From Actinomycetes bacterium (GTDB taxonomy: Bacteria; Actinomycetota; Actinomycetes; Streptosporangiales; Streptosporangiaceae), in NCBI GenBank assembly GCA_021793235.1, contig JAJYTD010000023.1:1-58147 (forward strand): a stretch of DNA of 58,147 nucleotides, written 5' to 3'. Within the stretch, counting starts at the first letter, position 1. Each line of letters opens with the position of its first letter. The notes beneath the pieces are model-generated. The model did no database searches. It saw only the letters and a list, made by a program, of their open reading frames with translations, and was not told where the DNA came from. Below are positions 38,015 through 45,682 of the stretch, one piece after another. The position numbers and the translations under genes were made by a program.

Positions 38015-38032
38015 TCGTGAAAGCTATCACAA
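38015..38032. promoter_or_regulatory. Rex-type redox operator upstream of the atp operon
   Basis: The minus strand reads TTGTGATAGCTTTCACGA. Against the Rex consensus TTGTGAAnnnnTTCACAA it matches 12 of 14 defined positions. It lies 36-53 bases upstream of the first gene, over or near the promoter. It also resembles the CRP/GlxR site (TGTGA-N6-TCACA). Rex control by NADH/NAD ratio of atp genes is known, as I recall, in Streptomyces. Confidence 0.6.
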
Positions 38033-38208
38033 GGATTTCGGCCCCCGATCCCAGGTGACCTTTATATGCAGCTTACCCGGGGGGCGTACCCCCTTGGTCA
38101 CTGACTCTTCATGAGTTATGTCGTCTATGTCATGTTCTGTTGTCCTGATGTTTCCGCCCGGTGCTCTCCATTCCGGAGTGCACGCCTGCCACTGACCGAA
38201 CGCCTGAA

Positions 38209-39360
38209 TCACCCTTCGGTCGACGACGTGCGGCGTTCTGTGATCTTCACCGCCGCCCTCAGCCGGACGGCCCGCCTTCGCCGCAGCCGGGGAAGAGTGA
38301 TCAGCCCCACAGCGCAGAGCGCGACCAGCAGAGTCACCGTAAGGACCATGAACACCGAACTGAACACCGAGAGTGAAACCGCGGCGAACGCGATGATCGC
38401 CGCCCACAGGTACATGAGCAGTACGGCCCGTGCATGCGAGTGGCCCAGCTCCAGCAACCGGTGGTGCAGGTGCTTCTTGTCCGGGGCGAACGGCGACTTC
38501 CCGGCCATGGTGCGGCGCACCACGGCGAGCACCAGGTCGGCCAGCGGCAGCGCTAGCACCAGCAACGGCAGCAGAACCGGCAGGAACAACGCGAGGCCGT
38601 GCACGCTCGTGCGGCCCTCAGGGTAGAACTGGCCGGTCACGGTGATCGTGATGGATGTCAGCAGCAGGCCGAGCAGCATCGATCCGGTATCGCCCATGAA
38701 CACCCGTGCAGGGTTGAAATTGTGCAGGAGAAACCCGATGCAGACTCCGGCCAGGATGATCGCGATCATCGCCGGATAGGACTGGCGCTCGAACCCCTGG
38801 TCGACGGCTGCCACATAGTAGTAGGCGAAGAACGCGAACGCCGATACCGCCACGATCCCCGCGGCAAGCCCGTCAAGACCGTCGGCGAAATTGACCGCGT
38901 TGATGGTCACCACGATCAGCAGCACCGACACCACCGCCCCCAGCCACGGCCCGAGCGAGAGCTGGGTCCCCGGCAGCGGAAGCCAGAGCATCTGCACGCC
39001 CGACCAGACGAGGATGCCGGCCGCGGCCGTCTGTCCGGCGAGTTTGGGGATCGGTCCCATCCCCCAGCGGTCATCGACGATGCCGATGACGGTGATCAGT
39101 CCGCCCGCCAGCAGCAGACCGCGCCAGGTGTCGTAGACGAAGACCTCCTGCAGGTGCGGCAGCCGGTAGGAGATCAGCAGCGCGGCCGCGAACCCGCCAT
39201 AGATGGCGATACCGCCCATTCGCGGAATCGGCTCGGTGTGCACGTCGCGGTCACGGACCGGGGGTACCGCACCGAAGGTGATGGCTGCCCGCCGTACAAA
39301 AGGGGTGAGCAGATAGGTGACCGCCAAGGCGATAACGAAAGTGAGCGCGTACTCACGCAC
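38209..39360 (-). CDS. Undecaprenyl-phosphate N-acetylhexosamine-1-phosphate transferase (WecA/TagO/MraY family)
   Basis: A 383-aa membrane enzyme that transfers a HexNAc-1-phosphate from a UDP-sugar to undecaprenyl phosphate, the first step of wall teichoic acid, arabinogalactan or other glycan assembly. It has about eleven membrane helices. Conserved cytoplasmic motifs are VIGIVDDRWG, INAVNFADGLDGLAAG, FMGDTGSMLLG and the basic HLHHRLL. It is WecA/TagO-like rather than MraY by the HLHHRL loop. GTG 39360 (VREYALTFVIALAVTYL) is preferred over the longer frame to 39447. It is adjacent to the atp operon, as in other actinobacteria. Confidence 0.92.
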   Translation of the reverse strand: MREYALTFVIALAVTYLLTPFVRRAAITFGAVPPVRDRDVHTEPIPRMGGIAIYGGFAAALLISYRLPHLQEVFVYDTWRGLLLAGGLITVIGIVDDRWGMGPIPKLAGQTAAAGILVWSGVQMLWLPLPGTQLSLGPWLGAVVSVLLIVVTINAVNFADGLDGLAAGIVAVSAFAFFAYYYVAAVDQGFERQSYPAMIAIILAGVCIGFLLHNFNPARVFMGDTGSMLLGLLLTSITITVTGQFYPEGRTSVHGLALFLPVLLPLLVLALPLADLVLAVVRRTMAGKSPFAPDKKHLHHRLLELGHSHARAVLLMYLWAAIIAFAAVSLSVFSSVFMVLTVTLLVALCAVGLITLPRLRRRRAVRLRAAVKITERRTSSTEG

Positions 39361-39513
39361 GGCTGTCCAAAAGCCTTTCGCAGATCCGGCACGCCGGGCG
39401 GACCCGTAACGCGCGACCGTTGTCTGGGATGGTGTCGAACCTAGCACTCTCCAGTGGCCGTCTCGCTTCGAGCAGCGCGCTCCAGAGCGGTCCGTGGACT
39501 CCGGCGGGCGGTC

Positions 39514-40212
39514 TCAAGCCGAGCAGGCGCCTTCCGGAGCGTCATCGGCGGGATCGGCCAGAATCGTGTCGGCGACCCAGGTGCCTCCGGGCCCGCGTTC
39601 CATTGTGTAGCCCATCCAGAGGAGATCGCTCCCGGAGACATCATGCCCGTCCTGCTCCCCGCCCTCTCCGATGGTGCTCAGCCGCACACCGCTCTGGTCC
39701 AGGCACACGTCGACCTGCACCAGATCCGGTGCGAACGCGCCCACCTCGAAGTCGCGGAAGACGTACTCGCCGACCGGAGCGGCACCCGAATCCGCGGCCT
39801 CGTCCAGCCGGTCCCGGACATAGGAGTGCGCGTCGCCGCCCTCGACGGTCCACTCCAGTGCGTCCTCGTCCTTCCCCTCGCTGTGCAGGCCTCTGAGCAG
39901 CGCACTGTGCAACTCCAGGACACTGATGACCGCGCCCCGGTAGTCATACTCGACCCCGTCGTCCCCAGTGGCCGATTCCGGCGCTCCCTCAGCGGTGACC
40001 TCCACCCCGTCGGGGAGCGCGGAAACAGGGGCGAGGACCTCCTGCCGTTCCTCGTATGCGGCTCCGGCCGCCGCATCCCCCGGCACCGCCTCCCCGCCGT
40101 CCGTACCACACGCGGTCGCGGCCGCCAGCACGGCCGCAACCACCACGCACACCCCTGCCCGCACCGTCCAACCCGCCTTCTCACGTCCGCGAAGGTCGCA
40201 GGCCGACACCAC
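39514..40212 (-). CDS. Predicted lipoprotein, function unknown
   Basis: A 232-aa protein with a basic head, a hydrophobic segment and the lipobox-like end AAVLAAATAC-GT (Cys35), which suggests lipid anchoring outside the membrane. The mature part is acidic and opens with a Gly/Glu/Ala-rich linker (DGGEAVPGDAAAGAAYEERQ). It then has a compact domain with ALEWTVEGGDAHSYVRDRL and LVQVDVCLDQSGVRLST, ending MGYTMERGPGGTWVADTI. The pattern resembles small secreted actinobacterial domains with a C-terminal W-V-A-DT strand, as in NTF2-like proteins. Family not recognised. GTG 40212; 34 bases after the preceding gene. Confidence 0.72.
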   Translation of the reverse strand: MVSACDLRGREKAGWTVRAGVCVVVAAVLAAATACGTDGGEAVPGDAAAGAAYEERQEVLAPVSALPDGVEVTAEGAPESATGDDGVEYDYRGAVISVLELHSALLRGLHSEGKDEDALEWTVEGGDAHSYVRDRLDEAADSGAAPVGEYVFRDFEVGAFAPDLVQVDVCLDQSGVRLSTIGEGGEQDGHDVSGSDLLWMGYTMERGPGGTWVADTILADPADDAPEGACSA

Positions 40213-40246
40213 GGAGCGGCACCGGCCCCTCGGGCAGCGCGTGGAA

Positions 40247-41065
40247 TCAGGCCTCGCTACCCGGTCTTTCCGGGCTTACGACGTCGCTGACGGGCTCATC
40301 GGTTCCCTGCGTTCGCCCTCCATCCGGACCGGAGTCCGCCGCGTCCTCGTGCCCGCCGTCCTCGTCGCCTTCGCCCTGATCGGCATCTTCCGCCTGCGCC
40401 GCGGTCGCGCGCCGCGGCGTGGACTCGCCGATGACCGTTCCGCAGACCTCGCGCAGCCGCTCGATCGGTATCGCCCCGCTGCGCAGCACCCGCGGAACCG
40501 CATAGGTCAGGTCGACGATCGTGGAGGGGCTGTCAGCAGAGCACGCACCGCTGTCGAGGTACACACCGACACTGTCCCCAAGCTGTTCCACGGCCTCCTC
40601 GACCGTGGTCGCCGCCGCCCGCCCGGAGATGTTGGCGCTGCTCACCGCCATCGGGCCGACCTCCTTCAAGAGTTCCAGGGCGACCGGATGCATCGGCATG
40701 CGCACCGCGACCGTCCCCTTGGTATCTCCGAGGTCCCATGACAGGCTCGGGGTCGCGACGCACACAAGGGTGAGCGGACCGGGCCAGAACTCCTCTATAA
40801 GATCCTGCCCGTGCCGGCCCAGGTCGTCGATCAGTGCCTGAGCGGCCCGCACCGACCCCACCAGCACCGGCGGCGGCATGTCGCGCCCGCGCCCCTTGGC
40901 CTTCAGCAGCCCGGCGACGGCACTGGGACTGAACGCGTCCGCGCCGATCCCGTAGACGGTGTCGGTGGGCACCACCACCAGTTCACCCCGGCGAACGGCC
41001 GAGGCGGCATCGGCCATACCGTCCTTGCGTCGCTCGCCGTCAGTACAGTCGTAGCTGCGGCTCAC
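40247..41065 (-). CDS. L-threonylcarbamoyladenylate synthase (Sua5/YrdC/TsaC family)
   Basis: A 272-aa enzyme making threonylcarbamoyl-AMP from threonine, bicarbonate and ATP for the t6A tRNA modification. YrdC motifs: VVPTDTVYGIGADA, KGRGRDMPPPVLVG, EFWPGPLTLV, TVAVRMPMHP and AVSSANISGR. The last 60 residues are a Glu/Asp/Gly-rich disordered tail rather than a true Sua5 C-domain. GTG 41065. It follows prmC in the conserved prfA-prmC-sua5 order. Confidence 0.93.
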   Translation of the reverse strand: MSRSYDCTDGERRKDGMADAASAVRRGELVVVPTDTVYGIGADAFSPSAVAGLLKAKGRGRDMPPPVLVGSVRAAQALIDDLGRHGQDLIEEFWPGPLTLVCVATPSLSWDLGDTKGTVAVRMPMHPVALELLKEVGPMAVSSANISGRAAATTVEEAVEQLGDSVGVYLDSGACSADSPSTIVDLTYAVPRVLRSGAIPIERLREVCGTVIGESTPRRATAAQAEDADQGEGDEDGGHEDAADSGPDGGRTQGTDEPVSDVVSPERPGSEA

Positions 41066-41131
41066 CTGCGGTCACCTCTCTCATCTCAACGCCACGCAGG
41101 CGCGGAAGCCGGTGTCGATACGCCGTCGCCG

Positions 41132-41992
41132 CTACACGCCGTCGGCCCGGCGCATCGCCACGAAGCGGTCCCGATGCGCCAGGTCCTTGCGGTTCCGGAC
41201 GTCGCGCCAGCCCAGTCTTTCGGGGAACAGAGGGGGGATATCGATCCCTTGGCCGTCGCCGTGCTCGATCGCCATGGCCCCGCCGGGGCGCAGTATCCGC
41301 CGGCCGACCCGCTCCAGTTCCCGGATCATGTCCAGACCGTCATGCCCCGCCCACAGCGCCGGTGCCGGATCGTAGTCGCGTACCTCGGGCGGGATCTGTT
41401 GTGCCTCACTGGTGGGCACGTACGGGGGGTTGCTGATGAGCAGGTCGACGTGGCCGCTGAGTTCGGGCAGGGCCGTGCGCATGTCCGCCTGGTGGGCGCT
41501 GACCCGGTCAGCGTGGTCGCTGGCGTCGATGTTGCGCTTGGCCCATGCCAGCGCCGCAGAATCGATCTCAACCGCGTGGACCCGGGAGCGCGGCACCTCC
41601 TGGGCGATGGAGATGGCGATGGCGCCCGACCCGGTACCGAGGTCCACCACAAGGGGATCGGCGACGTCCATGGCGCGCAGGGTGTCGATGGCCCAGTCGA
41701 CCATGATCTCGGTCTCTGGACGGGGCACGAACACCCCCGGGCCGACCTGGAGCTCCAGATAGCGGAAGTAGGCGCGGCCGGTGATGTGCTGAAGGGGCTC
41801 CCGCGCGGCACGGCGGGCGACGCATTCCCAGTAGAGCGCGTCGAAGTCGGCGTCGGCGACCTCGTGCAGTTCTCCTCGGCGGACGCCGTGCACGAACGCC
41901 GCAAGCTCCTCGGCGTCGGTGCGGGGCGAGGGGACGCCGGCTTCGGCCAGCCTCAGCGTGGCGCGTGCGACCTCCTCGAGGAGGAAGTTCAT
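41132..41992 (-). CDS. prmC: Release-factor glutamine N5-methyltransferase
   Basis: A 286-aa SAM enzyme that methylates the Gln of the GGQ motif in release factors. The SAM fold has [14 protein letters not shown], and the catalytic NPPY is in [10 protein letters not shown]. The N-terminal release-factor-binding helices include [22 protein letters not shown] and [12 protein letters not shown] 41992 overlaps the prfA stop by 4 bases (ATGA), linking enzyme and substrate genes. Confidence 0.95.
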   Translation of the reverse strand: MNFLLEEVARATLRLAEAGVPSPRTDAEELAAFVHGVRRGELHEVADADFDALYWECVARRAAREPLQHITGRAYFRYLELQVGPGVFVPRPETEIMVDWAIDTLRAMDVADPLVVDLGTGSGAIAISIAQEVPRSRVHAVEIDSAALAWAKRNIDASDHADRVSAHQADMRTALPELSGHVDLLISNPPYVPTSEAQQIPPEVRDYDPAPALWAGHDGLDMIRELERVGRRILRPGGAMAIEHGDGQGIDIPPLFPERLGWRDVRNRKDLAHRDRFVAMRRADGV

Positions 41993-43056
41993 GACTGGGC
42001 CTGTTCCAGCCTTTCCTTGGTGTCGGCGTCGATGAGGGCCTGTAGTACAGCGTCCAGGTCGCCGTCGAGGACCTGGTCGAGGTTGTAGGCCTTGTACCCG
42101 ACACGGTGATCGGAGATCCGGTTCTCCGGGAAATTGTAGGTGCGGACCCGTTCGGAGCGGTCGACGGTGCGGACCTGGCTCTTGCGCTCCGCTGCGGCCT
42201 CGGCTTCGGCGCTGGCCTGGGCCTCGGCCAGCAGCCGGGCACGCAGGATCCGCATGGCCTGCTCTTTGTTCTGCAGCTGGCTTTTCTCGTTCTGGCAGGA
42301 GACGACGATGCCAGACGGCAGGTGGGTGATGCGCACGGCGGAGTCGGTGGTGTTGACGCTCTGGCCTCCGGGCCCTGAGGAGCGGAACACGTCCACCCGG
42401 AGGTCGTTCTCGCTGATCTCGATCTCGACCTCCTCGGCCTCGGGCACAACGAGCACGCCGGCGGCAGAAGTGTGGATGCGCCCCTGGGACTCGGTCACCG
42501 GGACGCGCTGCACACGGTGCACACCGCCCTCGAACTTCAACTGGGGCCACACGCCCTGACCGGGTTCGGGGACGCCCTTGTTCTTGAAGGCGATGGTGAT
42601 GTCCTTGTACCCGCCGAGGTCGGACGGGGTGGAGTCGATGACCTCGGTCTTCCACCCCTGGCGCTCGGCGTATCTCAGGTACATGCGGACCAGGTCACCG
42701 GCGAACAGCGCGGACTCCTCGCCGCCCTCGCCCGCCTTGACCTCCATGATGAGATTCTTGTCATCGGCGGGATCGCGTGGGATGAGCAGGTAGTGGAGCC
42801 GTTCGGTCAGCTCCTCCTTCTGCTCGGTGAGTTCACGCGCCTCTTCGGCAAAGGCGGGGTCCTCGGCGGCGAGCTCCTCGGCGGCCGCAACGTCGTTCTC
42901 GACCCGCACGAGTTCGCGGTAGGCAGAAATGATGGGCGTGAGCTGGGAATACCGCTTCCCCAGGCGGCGCGCCTGCCCCGCGTCGGCGTGCACAGCGGGA
43001 TCAGCGAGCTGCTGTTCCAGCTCGTAGTACTCGCCCAGAAGGTCGTCCAGCTTCAC
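41989..43056 (-). CDS. prfA: Peptide chain release factor 1
   Basis: A 355-aa factor that reads UAA and UAG and triggers peptide release. The GGQ loop is [20 protein letters not shown]. The N-terminal coiled coil and domain 2 include [17 protein letters not shown] 43056. It is coupled to prmC downstream and lies 127 bases after rpmE. Confidence 0.97.
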   Translation of the reverse strand: MKLDDLLGEYYELEQQLADPAVHADAGQARRLGKRYSQLTPIISAYRELVRVENDVAAAEELAAEDPAFAEEARELTEQKEELTERLHYLLIPRDPADDKNLIMEVKAGEGGEESALFAGDLVRMYLRYAERQGWKTEVIDSTPSDLGGYKDITIAFKNKGVPEPGQGVWPQLKFEGGVHRVQRVPVTESQGRIHTSAAGVLVVPEAEEVEIEISENDLRVDVFRSSGPGGQSVNTTDSAVRITHLPSGIVVSCQNEKSQLQNKEQAMRILRARLLAEAQASAEAEAAAERKSQVRTVDRSERVRTYNFPENRISDHRVGYKAYNLDQVLDGDLDAVLQALIDADTKERLEQAQS

Positions 43057-43183
43057 GTGTCGTCCGTCCCCGTCGATAGCGTCCCAACCGGCTGCCGCGT
43101 CCGAGCGCGACCACCGGACCTGCTAATGGCGGCGCCGACCGCGAGTGCGTGGGCACCCGCGGGCCGACGCCGCCGGACAGACG

Positions 43184-43393
43184 CTACTTGCGCTTGCCGA
43201 AACGCTTCTCGAAACGGGCGACCCGGCCGCCGGTGTCCAGGATCTTCTGCTTGCCCGTGTAGAACGGGTGGCAGGCGGAGCAGATGTCGGCACGGATGGT
43301 GCCGTTGGCGGCGGTGCTGCGGGTGGTGAAGGTGTTCCCGCACGTACAGGTCACCTGGGTGACGACGTACTCGGGGTGGATGTCGGGTTTCAC
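43184..43393 (-). CDS. rpmE: 50S ribosomal protein L31, zinc-containing type
   Basis: A 69-aa ribosomal protein. [21 protein letters not shown] and [20 protein letters not shown] carry the cysteines (CTC, CSAC) of the zinc-binding C+ form, so this is the zinc-replete paralogue, not a Zur-induced zinc-free one. GTG 43393 follows GAGGAG by 6 bases. Confidence 0.96.
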   Translation of the reverse strand: MKPDIHPEYVVTQVTCTCGNTFTTRSTAANGTIRADICSACHPFYTGKQKILDTGGRVARFEKRFGKRK

Positions 43394-43550
43394 GTGGATC
43401 TCCTCGCTAGTGACGGGCGCCGGACGCACGCGATGGCGGGCATGAGCGCAACAGTCGCTCACGGTTTGGGCGTGCGCGAACCGGTCCCGCGGCGGTCGGT
43501 ATACCAGTTTGCCAGACCTTCAACCAAGAACCGACCAGCGTCTATTCCCG

Positions 43551-44834
43551 TCAGCCGCCGTCATCGTCCTTGCCGGTGCCGGCCACCGGTTCACTGGGGC
43601 GTGCGGTGGGGGTCGGGTCGGGGTTCTTGGGGGCGTCAGCCGGGCACATGGCGGTCTCGATGGCCTCCCATGCCGGCGGGTCCGGATCCTCTGCGAAGCG
43701 CGCCTGAAAAAGGGTGAAGTGCCGCTCAGCGCTGTGCACCGTCCAGTTGCGGTAGCCGGGGATGTTGCCCGAGTGCATCCACACGTCCACCCCGCAGGTG
43801 AGCGTGTACTGGCGGGGGCCGAGCGCATAACCGTAGCCGTCGTCGGTGGTCCCCTGGACGGTCAGCATCTCTTTCAGCACGGCGTCGCCGAGGACCTCTC
43901 CTCCCAGCAGCGCCTCCCAGAAGCGGTTGATGTCGCTGACCGTGGACACGATCTGCGCTGTTCCGTACCAGCGGGTGGGGTTGAACTCGGTGATGTCGCT
44001 CGGCTCGGGGGCCGCCCCCTCATGGGGCGGGATCGCGAGATAGGCGTGCATGACCGGCTCGGGCATCGCCGATTCGCTCGGGATGGAGGTGTCCTTCAGC
44101 CCCAGCGGCTGGATGATCCGCTCGGTGACCGCCTCGGTGTAGGGGCGTCCGGTGACCTTCTCGATCACCATGGCCACCAGAACGTAGTTCGTGTTGGAGT
44201 ACTCGACGTCGGTACCGGGCGTGAACACCGGGTCATGCCCGTTCGCGACCTTCACGAGCTCTTCGGGGTCCCACACCCGGTCGGGGTCGCGCCGCACAGA
44301 GGGCATGTCCTTGTTGTAGCTGAACAGTCCGCTGGTGTGGCTGAGCAGTTGGCGCAGGGTGACCTGGCCGCCGCCCTTGACCACACCGGGAAGCAGCTCC
44401 TCAACCGTGTCGTCAAGGCCGAGCCTGCCCTCTTCGACGAGCTGCAGCACCGTCGCAGCGACGAACGGCTTGGACAGGCTCGCGATGCGGAAGTGCGCGG
44501 TGGGATCGACCGGTTCGCCGGTCGTGCGGTCGGCCACTCCGGCCACACCGTTCCAGACGTCGGCGCCCTCTTCGTTGCGCACGACGAGCTCGGCGACAGC
44601 GCCGCTGGAGCCCTGCTCGACGACCTGGTTCAGCGAACGCTGGAGAAGAATCCTTTCCTTTGCGGTGAGGCGCGGCGGTGGTAAAGCCTCCTCGGAGGCT
44701 CCGAGAGCGTCATCGTCTGTGCCGGCGCTGTCGGCGCTGTCAGCCCCCTGCGGCCGTGTCAGCTGCACCCCGATCACCGTCGTGGTCGCCGCCACCACGA
44801 CACCGACGAGCGCGGCCCATCTCTTCTTTTCCAT
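43551..44834 (-). CDS. Secreted or membrane-anchored serine hydrolase, beta-lactamase/DD-peptidase class C fold
   Basis: A 427-aa protein. An N-terminal hydrophobic anchor or signal (WAALVGVVVAATTTVIGVQL) is followed by an acidic linker. Active-site motifs: SxxK in FRIASLSKPFVAAT, YxN in DVEYSNTNYVLVAM, and HxG as MHSGNIPGYRN. These fit D-Ala-D-Ala carboxypeptidase or esterase-type members of the class C family. The Pro/Gly C-terminal tail is disordered. ATG 44834 (MEKKRW). It interrupts the usual rpmE-rho adjacency together with the toxin-antitoxin-like pair, and is divergent from it. Confidence 0.9.
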   Translation of the reverse strand: MEKKRWAALVGVVVAATTTVIGVQLTRPQGADSADSAGTDDDALGASEEALPPPRLTAKERILLQRSLNQVVEQGSSGAVAELVVRNEEGADVWNGVAGVADRTTGEPVDPTAHFRIASLSKPFVAATVLQLVEEGRLGLDDTVEELLPGVVKGGGQVTLRQLLSHTSGLFSYNKDMPSVRRDPDRVWDPEELVKVANGHDPVFTPGTDVEYSNTNYVLVAMVIEKVTGRPYTEAVTERIIQPLGLKDTSIPSESAMPEPVMHAYLAIPPHEGAAPEPSDITEFNPTRWYGTAQIVSTVSDINRFWEALLGGEVLGDAVLKEMLTVQGTTDDGYGYALGPRQYTLTCGVDVWMHSGNIPGYRNWTVHSAERHFTLFQARFAEDPDPPAWEAIETAMCPADAPKNPDPTPTARPSEPVAGTGKDDDGG

Positions 44835-44982
44835 CGGCTCGCCATAGAAGCACGGAACAGGATTTTTGGCGAATACACCTACGTGTCGGGGAAGTAGATC
44901 GTGGTCACCACGGCCGGACACCTCCGCCCAAGGTCCGCGTTCGGCACGGACCACCTGGAAGGAGGGGTTACGGACACGTCCT

Positions 44983-45012
44983 TCCGGTTGGAAAATTCCG
45001 ATCTGTATATAT
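44983..45012 (+). promoter_or_regulatory. Promoter with internal palindrome for the toxin-antitoxin-like pair
   Basis: TTCCGG (44983-44988), 18 bases, TATATA (45007-45012). The spacer contains the palindrome GGAAAATTCC (44991-45000). It stands in an AT-rich pocket 74 bases upstream of ATG 45086. Palindromes inside the promoter are usual for self-regulated toxin-antitoxin operons. Confidence 0.45.
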
Positions 45013-45085
45013 CCGCGGTGGGCAACAGGGAAAACGCCGTACGTTACCACGCGTTCACCGCCATGTGGCCGAAAGCGAGATCCGC

Positions 45086-45412
45086 ATGACCAGTCGGGAG
45101 TGGGACGACTTCGAGGAGTTCGTCGAACTCGACCACGAACGGGAACGCGCGGCCCTCCGCGAGGACCGCGCGCGGGCCGTCCAGGCCGCTCAGGAGGTAG
45201 AAGAGACCTCCGAGGACGGGAAGGACGCCGCGTGGACCACGGCTATGTCCTCGATTCGGGGGCTCTCATCGCCGTTGAAAAGAGCACGGGGAACCTTCGC
45301 AAGAAACTTGACCACCTGCGCCGGCGGAACACACCGGTGCTCGTTTCGGCGGGTGTCGTGGCGCAGGTCTGGTGGGACACTCCTCGTCAGGCCCCGTTGT
45401 CCGCCCTGCTGA
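45086..45412 (+). CDS. Putative antitoxin-position protein, acidic helical
   Basis: ATG 45086 starts MTSREWDDFEEFVELDHERER, then AALREDRARAVQAAQEVEETSEDG, a strongly charged helical segment. It has no ribbon-helix-helix, AbrB or Phd motif. The frame then runs on for another 60 residues inside the following PIN gene (overlap 181 bases), with an Arg-rich sequence that looks non-native (SSPLKRARGTFARN). Either the true product is 109 aa with a spurious tail, or a frameshift removed the original stop near 45230. Its role as antitoxin is inferred from position only. Confidence 0.45.
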   Translation: MTSREWDDFEEFVELDHERERAALREDRARAVQAAQEVEETSEDGKDAAWTTAMSSIRGLSSPLKRARGTFARNLTTCAGGTHRCSFRRVSWRRSGGTLLVRPRCPPC

Positions 45413-45612
45413 AACTGCGCAGCGTCGATGTCGTTCCCCTCACCTATGAGGCATCCCGGCTCGTCGACCGCCTGCTGAAGAAGAGCGGAACGCGAGACGC
45501 CGTGGACGCGCACGTCGCACTGCTCGCGTTCGAACGGAAATGGCCGGTGTTCAGTTCCGTTCCCGGGGGCCTTCGCATCCTGTGTCCGGAGGTCCGGATC
45601 GAGCACATCTGA
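45232..45612 (+). CDS. PIN-domain (VapC-like) toxin homologue, possibly inactive
   Basis: A 126-aa PIN-fold protein: YVLDSGALIAVEKST (first acidic residue), VLVSAGVVAQVWWDTPRQAPL, SGTRDAVDAHVALLAFERK (central Asp), ending VFSSVPGGLRILCP. In VapC enzymes the last strand is normally TSDPxDL, where Asp is a metal ligand; here it reads SSVPGGL. The second-site Glu is Gln (VAQVW), which I believe is common in this actinobacterial subgroup. GTG 45232 has AAGGA 6 bases upstream. With a lost ligand, ribonuclease activity is doubtful. Confidence 0.75.
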   Translation: MDHGYVLDSGALIAVEKSTGNLRKKLDHLRRRNTPVLVSAGVVAQVWWDTPRQAPLSALLKLRSVDVVPLTYEASRLVDRLLKKSGTRDAVDAHVALLAFERKWPVFSSVPGGLRILCPEVRIEHI

Positions 45613-45632
45613 TCCCGCCCCCGAGAAACCGG

Positions 45633-45667
45633 AGCGGCCCTGCCCAGCAGTGCTGGGCAGGGCCGCT
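45633..45667. terminator. 16-17-bp hairpin between PIN gene and rho
   Basis: AGCGGCCCTGCCCAGC (from 45633) pairs without mismatch with the sequence ending at 45667, around a 3-base loop AGT. It lies between the convergent PIN gene (stop 45612) and rho (stop 45683). It is the strongest stem in the window apart from the 56046 palindrome. Confidence 0.85.
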
Positions 45668-45682
45668 GTCGGATCTCAACGG

